NCBI GenBank assembly: GCA_015179045.1 | Contig: WHUZ01000020.1 | Coordinates: 1 to 64,000, forward strand | Reading direction: 5' to 3' | DNA length: 64,000 nt | Source of the DNA: Kalaharituber pfeilii | Taxonomy: Eukaryota; Ascomycota; Pezizomycetes; Pezizales; Pezizaceae | Shown: one piece after another, positions 24,501 to 35,804 of the stretch | Layout of the letters: each line of letters starts with the position of its first letter | How positions within the stretch are numbered: the stretch's first letter is position 1 | Translations under genes and position numbers: made by a program | Notes under the pieces: generated by a model | Told to the model about the DNA's origin: nothing | Database searches by the model: none | Seen by the model: the letters and a program-made list of their open reading frames with translations, nothing else

Positions 24501-27456
24501 CCAAGAGGAAGCCCCAGGTGCGTGACCCTCAGCTAGATGTTGACTGGAAACGAGCCGACAAAAATGGTGAATATCTGGGGCAGCTCCCTCGAGGTGGGTG
24601 GAAGGGTCCGCAGCTATTTTTCCCCCCCATGTTACTTCTCTAGGTCCTTGCGGGGGCCAAACCAGGGGTTCGTGACATGGAGGTCGGGCGCTATGCAGGT
24701 TTAAGGACCCGAATGTTGCGGATTACAATCGGAGTAATGTGTTGCACGGTGCTAAGGTGTTAGTAACGCACCCCACTAATCTTCTCCAATTCAAGCAAAT
24801 AATAAGAGAGGGCCAATTGAAAGGTGCCCTCGATTTCATAAAATACTGTACAGTCTAGCCACTTTTTTTTCCTACTCTCAGCAACTGAGGCGGGGATTTA
24901 TACTTTGTTATTATAGTGAATAGCCATGATCTTTTTCTAGGGGATCGAAAAGCCCACCACACGCTGGACTCTCGTTCCCAGACCGGATTAGTAAAAGCCC
25001 TGTCCATTACATACTCTATGCTCGGTCCGAAGGACACACCATGCGGGGTTAGCTTGTTTTCTGACCTGCACCCATCAAAGGGATGGCTTATACCAAAGTG
25101 ATTGAAACCACCACACCAAATTACACATTCTTTTGGAATGAAGGGTCAGAAAGCGATCAGAAAGCGACCGCTTACATCAGAACCAAGATTCGGGATAGCA
25201 GATGCATTAACCAGGATGAACGACGGCGAATGAATTGGGTGCAGGTGACTGATGTGATTAAGGTGATCCATGATAGCTTATCCCGCTGGACGGTCCGAAA
25301 CGAAAAAAAAAAAAAAAAAAAAAAAGCAAAAGCCTAAAAGATAAAAAGGCTTTTTTTTTTGAGTGTGTGTGTGTTTATATCCAATAGCAGTACTGTACCG
25401 TACCCTCTGGTAGTCGCGTTCCATTCCCTAGAAACGAGGATGATATTGCGCAGTCTCGAACCAGGTAGTTTTAGAGTACAGTCTGTGTGGAGAAAGTCTG
25501 TGAGCTTGTCCCGAAAGCCTCAGACCTCGTGTCATATTTGCTTTTTTTTTTTTTTTTCATGCATGCATCGCCGGCACTCCTGGGACCGTCGTACGGGTCG
25601 ATATTAAAGCCGAGGACAGGACCTCATCGAAATTGGTTATCAAGTGTCCATGTCGCGCGTAGCTTACTATGACAACCATAAATAAACTTTCTAATGATCA
25701 TACCCCACTTGGCCCGGATTTCTGTTGCGGATTGATTAATGTAGCTTTAGTATTCCCCGCAGTTGAAATTTGTATCACCTGAGTATGAGGAAGGCTACTC
25801 GGTTATCAACCGGTGTATATAAGTAGCGTCAGACCACGAGATTACACCAGGTGCAGTCTCGAACCACACCAGGCGTTCACTTAAAATTTGGGCTTTAGAG
25901 TTGCATAAAAAGGTCGCCAGATCACGATCTGATCTATTTCAATTATCATTTAACCACAACCTTGGATGCTTGATGATTGCGCATTTCAGAGAGGACTTCA
26001 TTATCGAGTGATTCTTCACTTACACTGTATAGCTGTTGTAATTACCAGAGGACTGGGATTCATATTCCTAGTGCTGCATTTCCGCTTCATCACCGGACCT
26101 CAATGAGATCATCAACTCGGATGGTCTACAGCCTAGTTGGGAAGCGAGAATCTTCGAAGCGCTATACATACTTTCTAACCTCAGGGATAATTTTTCCCAG
26201 GACGGCAGAAATTTTTCCGTTGGCCTTACCCTAAAAGGTGGGGTCCACGATAAGAGATTAAGTAGCAACAGACTACAGTTTTACCTAGCGATACCGGCCG
26301 GACACCCAGGTAACCGGACAGGACAACAAAACTGTAGACTTCTAAGTTCAAACTACATATAAACTAGTTAGCTGAACTGGATGCAGGCCAAAATCATGAG
26401 ACTGCTTTTTGTACCTTCTGTGTGTTATAGTGTTTTTTTTGAAGCGTTCTCTATGTCTTGAATTCATTGTTTGAAGTTCTGTAATATCTGAGGAGATTGA
26501 AGAGGATAGCCTTGGAACACTAGTCTCCAGACATATCGTACCTTCCAATCGGCTTACTAAGATTTGTACCCTCCTGGCGGGTACCCCTGCACAAAAAGTG
26601 TAGGATTTTGGTCGTCCGGTATAGCAATGTGTAACTGTAGGGGACTATCTGGAGCTGCCGTTTCCCCGCGCGTATCCTCTATTAGTACGAAAAATCTTAT
26701 CTCGCCTGTTTTCCCATTGGCAAGAGTATGTCGGCTTTGGAAAAATCGAAAGAACAAAAGTAGGGAAGTAACTGATGCGGTTCAAAATGTGTCCTGAGCT
26801 ATAGCTATGTTGGGCTTCGACAATCCAAGTTCCAGATCTTGCACAGTTTCTACCACCAGTCTGGTTCAATTAAGCAAGCTATATTTTGTAAATTTACCTG
26901 AGAGTGACACTCGGAATCTTCGTTTCAGTCAGAGTCGGTTCCTGGAATATATCTTCCCGGGTATGATTACCAACGGTAAACTACTACTAAGAAATCAGCC
27001 CAAAATACCGAGACTGGAGTTCCGGAGTGCACCTTGAAGCTGATGAACATGTTAACGGCCCGCAGCGCCTCATCTCCAGATTGGACATCACAGAAGACGG
27101 ATGCGTATATTGTCTACTGATGGCGAGACTTCTGAATAGAAAAGGAACCAATTATAAATGTTAACCTCTGCACTCTGCAGTTATCTCTAGGTTACTCCAA
27201 TCAGCTGAAGTTCTCATAGGATTAGTATAGTGCTCGTGACCGAAACGCACCCCCACCAGGTCATATGTATTGATGTATCGTCCTATCCACATCAGAGTGC
27301 ACAAAGTCGGACATGTATTTGGCAGTGCTTTTAAGAAACCTTTACTTCCGCTTATGTAACAGCACTTTTTTTGTTTGTGCTGTGTTGCACTTCTTTCGTT
27401 CTCCCGGATGATACTACTCCAAACTCTTATACAGGGGCAAAAGTCCAGCTATTTTC

Positions 27457-27868
27457 TCATCCTTGCGACTGAAGGTTGCAGCAATCCGCTCGAGATTGGC
27501 AACTTGCACCGGAAAAACTTGATCGCTGGTTTCCGGAATTCAAAAGGGCAAGCGAGATGGACCATTTATGCTCAGTCTGCAATATATTTAGATCTATAGA
27601 TAGAAAACAGTATAACGGAGAGTTGTAAGGAAAGCTTGGCCGATACACGTGAGCGGCAAAGATCATAGAAATGGAGAAGGCGCATAAAACTCACCAACAC
27701 GTGGAGAAAGCAAGTGATTGCTTCATCATTCGAGCAATCTGGTCTCGCAATATTAAACATGTATCTGGCTACTTGTAGGAAGATGTAATCATAAGTATGG
27801 AAGGAATGAATCGAGAGGCGAAGCTGACTTTGATATATATGTCTGACAAGACGTAGCTTCTCACTCAT
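27457..27868 (-). other. Possible two-exon small gene or relic
   Basis: An ATG frame at 27868-27695 (58 codons, starting MSEKLRLVRHIYQSQL) ends at a GTGAGT donor. A TCTAAAT branch-like word and TTGCAG acceptor lie at 27577-27590, and a frame in the same phase continues to a stop at 27457 (97 aa total; intron 118 nt). No homology is recognised; this may be chance or a decayed gene. Confidence 0.2.
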
Positions 27869-30800
27869 TGTTAAAACAAGTAAGGAAGAAGGAAATCTAA
27901 GCCGTTCCTGAGTCGGGCGAGTTTCTGATTCTGAATTACCTAGTCCGGGAATTACCAGTCAGACATCAGCGAATTTAGTCTGGCTTGGAGCCAACAAACG
28001 CCCCAACCAGACTACCAACCTGAAGCTACTATACATCCTATGTAGCCCGAAGCAGTGGATACTGGAATGCTGGTGGAGATTGTGGGATTACAAGGCGAGC
28101 ATGAATCTCCACAATTGGCCCAGCAGGCCTTAATTTGTCCGGCATCTGTACAGTACACAACTCGTTTTTACCACATTAGAAAGCGACAATCTTTCAACTA
28201 ACCGAAGTTGGCGTGTGACTTTCCGTCAGCACCCAATTTTTCCAGTGTTTCGCCCTCCAAGGGAGCAAGTAGTACTCTACCTGATGTACTTAGTAGTAGG
28301 AACGTACTCGGCATCAAACAACGTATGTGTGCTAAATGACACGACGTATTTAAGGAGGTCGAGATTATGAGACTCACGAACTGAAAAGAATATGTGGATC
28401 CCAAACTTGCAAAGCATGTGGAACGTTAACGTATGACCTTCCAGCCGAGCTCCAGAGAGCAGTCTAATCTGGCCGCCAGATTATATCCAGAATACACTGA
28501 TTTCAAATGTATGAGCTTAATGAACTCTGCCAGGATAATGCTTGATACGCACTGGGTACACTACCGGCGCTGTAGTCTCGGTAGCCCGTCAGTTTGGCTA
28601 TTTGAAACCTGAAAAAGAATGAAGGTCAGCTACCTATTTTAATGGAGTATACGGATTCTTCTCAAGTATGGTTGTAAAATGATGAAGTTCTTCTACTTTT
28701 GCTGCAGAGATGATGGAGGAGTAATATAAGATCTCGTCCTAGGAGAGTTCACCAGATAACCTCTTGTTGATTAATCCTTAGAATCTTTTCCCTAGGCTCA
28801 CCGTCTAGTTGTGCTGTAATTGGATCTCAACCAGCTTTAGATTTCAGTAGTACCTTACATATGAGTACTGTATACTCAAAGTCGTTGTAATGGGCGAATA
28901 CCTTCTTTGTACTCAGCACGATTTGGCAAAGGTAGTATCCATGATTCCGTTTTTGAGCTATAAATACGACTGCTTTCAAAAACCAGCACGCTCGCGAGAC
29001 TACTGGCCTCAAGCTAAACCAAATTACCAGAGGGATAGTTGCCAAACCCAAGTGTGCTGAATAGGTGCTATAGGAGCGGAAAATTGACCAGGCTGCCAGT
29101 CATAAAGAGCCCTGTAACATGTGATAATCCAATGTGTATAGTCCTGACCGTTAGTACTAGAGCTTCAGGTCCGTTCTCGCAATGCGATCAGGCGATGGCG
29201 GTGCAGTATGCAATGATGGTTGCCGACGACTATCAAGACAATAGTTTTTATCAGTGCCCTGATATACAGTAAGATTCAGGAGCGGACTTCCAATAACAGA
29301 CTACTCGTTCTGCATTTATAATGTGAAGTTGTTCCGGTGCCTCAAGTCTATCAAAGGATATCTATATTCGCTTGCGTTGTTCATTAGCACCTATTGCAAA
29401 TGGGCGCATTATTTTGAAGCTGACTGTACTTCCCGGATTCTATCCAACTCTATCTATACTTCCCGGAAAAGAATCATTCCGCATGAAGGTATTTGGGCAG
29501 CTAGGATGTAAAAGGTGAATTTTTCGCCGATTTGTATGTCTCTACAATGTCACATAACAGGGGCGTTGCAGATTTGATCTGCCGTTGAGATGGGCGTTCC
29601 GTGGTAACTATATCTATGTTGGAGGGAGGGTAAGGCATATTGATAGTCTACAGTAGAAGGTCATTCATAAAAGACTGCAGAAATGTCAAACCACGGCGTT
29701 GTGTCAATTGTCTGGGAACGAGAATCAGTCAATATTCCAATTAGTGTCCATTACTGGAATAGGAAAGCAAAACCAAGTATCCGTACCGCTTTTCGGGATA
29801 GTGCAACAAGCAATGCTACTTGTCTCGGCATTCGACCCTCGGCTTGCACTTCAACCAACATCACTTAAGTAAGCAGTGGGTAACTGCAATGTACTCAAGG
29901 TAGTTGTAATCAAAATGAAGCGATAAGACCTTTCCAATCCTCAGAAATCCGGACGGGATGTATTCTGAGAGGGGTAGTACTCTGTGTTATGATCAGAATA
30001 GCAGCCAACTATAGTGAATACCTTGCAGATGAAGCATGCAGTCGTCGCGAGAACCACGAAAAGCGCTTTAAACCCTCTGCAGAGTTCTTCGGTATGGTAA
30101 GCGGCAATGTAATCCAGAAGTTATGCGTGCACGATGAAGCCCTTCAGTTTGGTTGGCAACGCTGATATAGTGCTGTCGGAGGTACTATATTTTCATGTAA
30201 TTTCAACGCGTCAGTGCAGTAGTTGCTAGTGAGCAATTCGGTATACAGGTCATGATGGGAACCCAGCCGGAAAGCTCATCAGTAAATTAGTAGCCCACCG
30301 CGATTGGCGTTGAATGTGTTACGCAATGATCAATGCGACTCCATTGCGAATTGCGAATGCCCAAGCACTTAGGAGCATTAGTATCAGCATCAACTGGCAG
30401 GCATCACAGGAAAGCTGGCAGATAAGTAGTGTGACTAAGTAATCTTGTAACGCTCCAGTTGCAGGGCAATGCCCCAACTAGCTTCCAAGGTCATCTCACG
30501 CTCGAGGCTTTGAGAAGCAGAGTGGCGTCTCCTCTATGCTTCGCGCGCTTGATGTTGATATCGAACCAATGTTGAGCTTTCTTCTCTGCCAGTTAAGCCA
30601 CCATGAAGAAGAAGACATCCGAGTTTTGATTAGTACAGTAGGTACCTGGCAAAGGACCATTCAACACATTGTTCCACTTGAGTTTCTGCACCTATGGTCC
30701 TATTAAGGTAATATTCCCAGTAACAGAAGTATTCCTAAACAGTGCGTCTGTGGCCGCGGATACATATAGACTAGCCGTCCACCTGGGTTATATTCATCTT

Positions 30801-31742
30801 CCGCACAAGGAGCATTTAGTACGAGCGACAGGGTAAGAGGCGCGATAGGCCTGGAGCTAGCAAGGACATGTCAGAGCGCCATTTCCGCGAAGGGATGCTG
30901 TGCCTCGTTCTCGGTCGTGCAGCGATGCTGACTGTCGGAAGATGGCATTGCGGGCCGGCCAGCGGTGATATGATAAGCATTTGAAAATCTGCTGGCTAAA
31001 GTTCCATGACATGACAAGCAGAGGGGGCCGTTCTATCTTTACTTCCTATTGATTGCCAGGCATACACACATCAGGTAAGTGCTAAAACACAAAAGGAGAG
31101 CGTGCCTAGTGGGAGAAAAGCCTTTTTTCTGTTGCCTTTTAATATAATCAAGGTACGTGATAATGCTGATGTCTGCAATTGAGGTAGATCCTCCATGCGT
31201 TCGAGATTCGTGCAGTGGGGTATGGATGACCCTTGGCACAATCACATTCATGTTTCCTAACGCTACCTGGAAGTATGATACGTAGCCCCGTTTTCGCGAC
31301 GCCAAGAAGCAGAAATCGGGCGCCGTGAGACCTACAGGTCTATTTCGTGATGGACATCGTTGGTATGCGCTCAGCTGCGCGAGGTGTCAGGGTGCCTGGT
31401 ATGTGTACGCAGTATGTACAGCCGTGTACGCCTACATGTACCCACATGTACGTTATCTCATGTATCGTAAATGCGGGTGCTGAGTTTTACTGCACCGGAG
31501 TTTCCTTCCATTGATATATCGGGGCGCTCGAGCTGGCAGCTGTTGAGCGAGCGGATCTTCCTGTTGTGTAAGCATGGTACTAGATATACAGTGCTCTTGT
31601 GCACTTTATCGTGCAAATCCTTAATTACTGTCCAGCATATCACATCTTGGAAAAGATACCGCTACCAAGGGAATACTTACTACTGCATACATTTTGCCCT
31701 GCACGGCTAAGGTGACGAGAAGCTGCTGGTAACAGTATCCCT

Positions 31743-31765
31743 GGGGGGGGGGGGGGGGGGGGGGG
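31743..31765 (+). repeat. G23 homopolymer
   Basis: Uninterrupted 23-nt G run in otherwise mixed sequence, about 2.4 kb upstream of the copper-fist gene. Confidence 0.9.
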
Positions 31766-31902
31766 CATGTTTGGACGATAAGCTGAAGTAACTGGGCTAG
31801 TAGAGAAGGGGTAGGGAGGATCTATTGGCAAGTGGCGCACTCGACATGAGGTGGTGGAGGTGGTAGAGCGGGAGAGACATATACAGTAGCTCTTACACTT
31901 AC

Positions 31903-31942
31903 ATCCGCTACAGTAGACTTCAGGAGAGTCTCGGAATCAGTC
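31903..31942 (-). other. Candidate 40-nt exon between splice signals
   Basis: Minus-strand DNA shows GTGAGT (31991), GCTAAT branch and CTTCCAG acceptor (31943), giving a 49-nt intron. It is followed after 40 nt by GTAAGT (31902). The upstream flank is open from an ATG near 32106, but its phase leads to a stop just after the junction, so a protein gene would have to be broken; a noncoding transcript is equally possible. Confidence 0.3.
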
Positions 31943-32470
31943 CTGGAAGTATATAGAGTACATTAGCACATACCTAATACTTGACACTCACGAGCCTCAA
32001 CTTAATCTGGCTTGCCTCAACTTCCAGATGCTTACAATTCAATTCGGTAACATCTAGTTGGTAAATTTCGTTGTTTATGAGTCCAGGATACAGCCTATGA
32101 AAATTCATATCGTCTGTTTTTAGCACAAGTCAAGGGAAGCCTCCCTCTGTGCCATTCAAATTGAAACCATGTGGTCCGGTCGGCTACATATTGTTGTTGC
32201 ACAAGAGCGCAGGGTTCCAGCCGTTAACTTAGAGTGTGGTGTGAGGGGTGTGATATTTCGACCTCTAGTGCATACATGTCATAGGCGTTGCTCATTTGAA
32301 AGTTTTTCGTATTGTTTGTAGAACACCATACCTTCCTATGATACTAACCCAAGTTGCTAGAGCAGTGGCCGGTCAGTTGTCTAGGCCGGCTAGCAGGGAA
32401 GAAGCAAGGTGCCACACAGTAGCCCTGTTTTGCAAGTTCACTGGGAAGTACTGTAGTCTGGTTAACTTGG

Positions 32471-32687
32471 TGTGGTTGTGGGGGGGGGGGGGGGGGGGGG
32501 CTGCTGTTGATGGGGGGGGCTAGCTCCTGCAAGCGAGATCTCCGTCCGGGCTACAAAGCTGGGCTAATGTGCCATCTATTTCTGTCAAGGGCTGCGGCGG
32601 GGCGACGTCGAGCATGTGTGCTCCGTCGGGGGCCATGATACGATGCAGCCGAGCTAGCACAGCAGAGCTCGACTGGAGGGCGGGGGC

Positions 32688-32718
<31 letters not shown>

Positions 32719-33780
32719 CTAGTGGGGCCTGGAAGTCGAGGGAGGCCAGCCAGTGTGCCCAGCAGAGCAGCGGCGTGAGGAACTTGTTTGCCGTACATAC
32801 CTTACAGTACCATTGGAAGCTAAGGGCATCCTGTAGTTGTGGCATGGATCGCTGCCGGCCCCGCGACGGCTCCGCACACGGGGGCAGCAGGGCAGCAGGG
32901 CAGCAGGGCAGGGAGCCAGAGGCGTCGGCGCTCAGCACGACGGCGGCGCCGCGTGTGAGGGGGGCCAGAGCATACATAGGCACAGAACGGGGTGCCGCGC
33001 TGTGCGCTGGCCCGGGGGCCCCACCTCCTCTCCTCTGCTGCTGTGCTCCGGCCGAGCGCACAGCCCACGACTGGCGGCCGCGCTGCTGGCGTGCCCGGGC
33101 AGCACCGTCCAGCGAGCGGCGAGCGCTGGGTGCCCATCCGGAAGGGCTCAGGGTCCACTCAGCGGGCGGCGGCCACCCCCTCTGCGCCCCCTCGCCCTCG
33201 CCCGCCGCCGCCCGTCCCATCCTGCACCCCCCACCTCCCCCCCGAGGCTCCTCTGACCTAGCCTGGCCCGCTGGGCAGCTGCCAGCCCAGCTGCACGTGA
33301 GCCCCCGGCCCCAGCGTCGTGAAGACGCAGAGGGGAGAAAAAAGGGAATAGGAGGAAGATCAAGGAAAATCACCCCCCCCGCCCTCCCCTACTAGTTTAA
33401 GCACACCCCCCCCCCCCTCCCCCAAGCCCCGTGGGAGAGGGGCCCTCTCTGGCTGCGTTCGCTCTTAGCAGCAGGATGGCAGCTAACTGACCTTACTGAC
33501 CCAGCCCACTCACAGGGCCGCACCCGCCCCGCCAATCCGCGAAGCCCTGCTCCCCCGACGCACACCCAACCTTGTAGTTTCCATGACTTTGTCCATCCCG
33601 TTAAATCCTCTTTCTGCCTCCTCCTACTCCCCCTCTCTCCCTCTTCTACCCACCATCTCGAGTCAACCCCGCAGTTTTTAGGAAAGGTCCCAAAGCAATC
33701 TTGGTGTTGCACTCGAGTCTTCGAGTGCTCCGCTTAAAGGCCGGCGCCGAACCCTTCGGTGCAAGGCAAGGCCTTTTTTG
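32471..33780 (+). promoter_or_regulatory. GC-rich upstream island of the copper-fist gene
   Basis: CpG-rich block with G21 (32480-32500), G8 (32512-32519), G28 (32688-32715) and C12 (33406-33417), and a GGCAGCAG tandem near 32884-32911. It lies 0.4-1.7 kb before the ATG at 34174. Long frames on both strands (for example 32654-33373 -) are Pro/Arg/Gly/Ala-rich shadows. No specific factor site is assigned. Confidence 0.5.
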
Positions 33781-33821
33781 AATTTCCAGCGCGGTGTTAT
33801 TGGTGGTGCCTTTAAAGTGTG

Positions 33822-33860
<39 letters not shown>
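33822..33860 (+). repeat. (CAT)13 microsatellite
   Basis: Thirteen perfect CAT units, then three more after AGT, within the presumed leader or promoter of the copper-fist gene. A T20 tract follows at 33926-33945. Confidence 0.9.
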
Positions 33861-34173
33861 AGTCATCATCATCAGTTGCTTAGTCTTTGGCGAAATAAAA
33901 GGCCCTGAGAACCCCCCGCACCCCCTTTTTTTTTTTTTTTTTTTTGTGAAAAAGAAGAATCCAAGGAGGGCAAACAGGCAAGAGCAAACTACAAAAAGGG
34001 AGGAGACCCATTCTCGGATTGAATTCGACCTTGCCAGCACTATCACCCTTTTGGTTCCTGTTCACAGCTGGGTTCACACGCATACCCACTCGCATACACT
34101 CTCACACTTCGCTACCACCTTTCCAAGGCCAGGTACCACTCGGCATCCGGGTGGACAACATATTCTTACAACC

Positions 34174-35804
34174 ATGATTATCGATGGTGTCAAGTGGGCT
34201 TGTGATGCATGCATCAGAGGCCATAGGGTCAGCGGGTGCACGCACTCCGGTAAGCAGCTCCTTCCTAACGTTCGTCCCCGTGTGTGCTAATCTGACGGGA
34301 GTATGCAGACCGCGAGCTCAAGCAAATTGCGAAGAAAGGGCGACCGGTTTCGCAATGCCCCCATTGCCGACACCTGAGGAAGTCCAGATCTGCTCATGTC
34401 AAATGTGACTGTGGAGAGAGGCATGTTCACGGAAAGGATGCAGCAAAGAAGGCAGGAGGCAACTGTTGCGCTGTTAACAATGACAAAAAGGATAATAAAG
34501 GTATGCCTGTGAATGTCACAGTAATCTCATTTCTTCGACTGATATTGACAACACAAATAGCATCACACCAATGTACTTGCTGTCATGGTGCAAGATGCAC
34601 CTGTGCATTAAAGAAGGACATTCCGCCTCTTGATACAGTTCCGGAATTTCCATCTGAACGTAAATCTTCCACTTCTGAGACTCGAAGACCCCGAATACAC
34701 ACCACACAATCAGAGAGCTCATTGACAACATTTGCCAATGGCCACCACAAGCCTACGCACAAGAGCCATCATGGGGTGCACGGTATTTCTCCTTACACTA
34801 TTGCCGGCCATGCAGATCATCACCGCTCTTCTTTCCTGGACGATGATGACATTCACCGTCCCATTGTCTCCAAATCCCGCCGCATGAAGGCAGACAAATC
34901 GACCTCAGACCTCCTAGCTCTGACAAGAATTAACACTACTGGAAACTCGATACTTGGACTGGAGCAAGGATCATTGGATTTGACCTCGCGACAGACTAAT
35001 GGAAGACCAGCAACTTCCCGAGTCCAACATGGCCTCAGTGTGAATACCACTCAAGCGCAATTCACTTTCCAAGATAATTTCAGTCAGGATTTCCTTCAAT
35101 CCGCAGACTCCGACACTCACCACTTTTCTGCTGGTTTGCAACCATCTGCTGGTTGGCCTTCATTCCCTCATTTTGATTTGGATTGGACTTACCCTGGCCT
35201 AACAAGCTCATCTTCAAGCGATGAGAATGATGAATTATCGCTTAATACCAGTGATATTTCCCGATCAATGACTGGTACTGGTCCCCTTCCATCTGAAGCG
35301 TCTGATTTAGGTGACGATACATATCGCCTGAGTGCGGCTTCATCCTATATCGGGTTGCCACAAATGGGAATGATTGGCGGAACTCGATTGGAGGAGTACA
35401 ATGTAGACAGATACCTTGTGGACTTTCTTCCAACTCCGTTGGAGACGACGAAACATAATCTAGAACGATTTCTTTCCGATACCACTTCGCAGCAACCAGC
35501 ATACGTGGATGCTGCATTAAGCCTCACTCTTGGTGCTGACTCTGGATACGATACTGAAGCTAGTGTTTTTGGGAACTCCTACCTCCCTCAGCAGACCATT
35601 ACTAGCTCTACTGAACACTTGGATCTCCTTGCGTCGAACATCCACTCTCCTTCTGATAGCAGTTTATTACTTAACATGCCAACTCCAGTATCGACTGAAG
35701 ATGATGGGTTGGTATGGATGAGAAAGTTCTCGAACGCTTCTAATTATCAGCCGAGTCTCGACCAGAACTGGCGTACACCATCACAATCGCAATCCCCACG
35801 ATGA
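34174..35804 (+). CDS. Copper-fist transcription factor (Ace1/Cuf1/Mac1 family)
   Basis: Copper-sensing nuclear regulator of copper uptake or detoxification genes. Exons 34174-34249, 34309-34500, 34561-35804 give 503 aa; introns are 59 and 60 nt. The N-terminus is a complete copper fist: MIIDGVKWACDACIRGHRVS, zinc ligands C10, C13, C22, H24, then KKGRP (34-38, the minor-groove-binding arm). Cys-rich copper-cluster motifs follow: CPHC (42-45), CDC (58-60), CC (78-79), CTCC (94-97) and CTC (102-104). The first intron splits the fist after CTHS and the second falls between the CC and CTCC motifs. After residue 104 no cysteine remains; the rest is Ser/Thr/His-rich with acidic patches and a HH-rich stretch, probably an activation region. 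Which subtype (detoxification or uptake) cannot be decided from sequence. Confidence 0.95.

Larger units (their letters stand above)
24501..32470. other. 8-kb gene-poor region
   Basis: Moderate GC, no recognisable gene, no transposase or reverse-transcriptase motif seen in any frame. It contains A23 at 25303-25325, T16 at 25542-25557 and G23 at 31743-31765, plus two places with intron-like signals on the minus strand listed separately. Short frames at 25083-25337 (+) and 26557-26781 (-) read fairly protein-like but match nothing I know. Confidence 0.45.

Noticed and set aside
25450..25866. 14-nt direct repeat GCAGTCTCGAACCA at 25450 and 25853
   Set aside because: Several 14-nt repeats are expected by chance in 64 kb; no target-site or LTR structure around them.
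26557..26781. Minus-strand frame reading protein-like (IAIPDDQNPTLFVQGYPPGG)
   Set aside because: Closed by stops after about 75 codons, no ATG start, no splice signals, no recognised family.
32654..33395. Long overlapping frames on both strands in the copper-fist upstream island
   Set aside because: Same GC-rich shadow pattern; residues reflect G and C runs rather than a protein.
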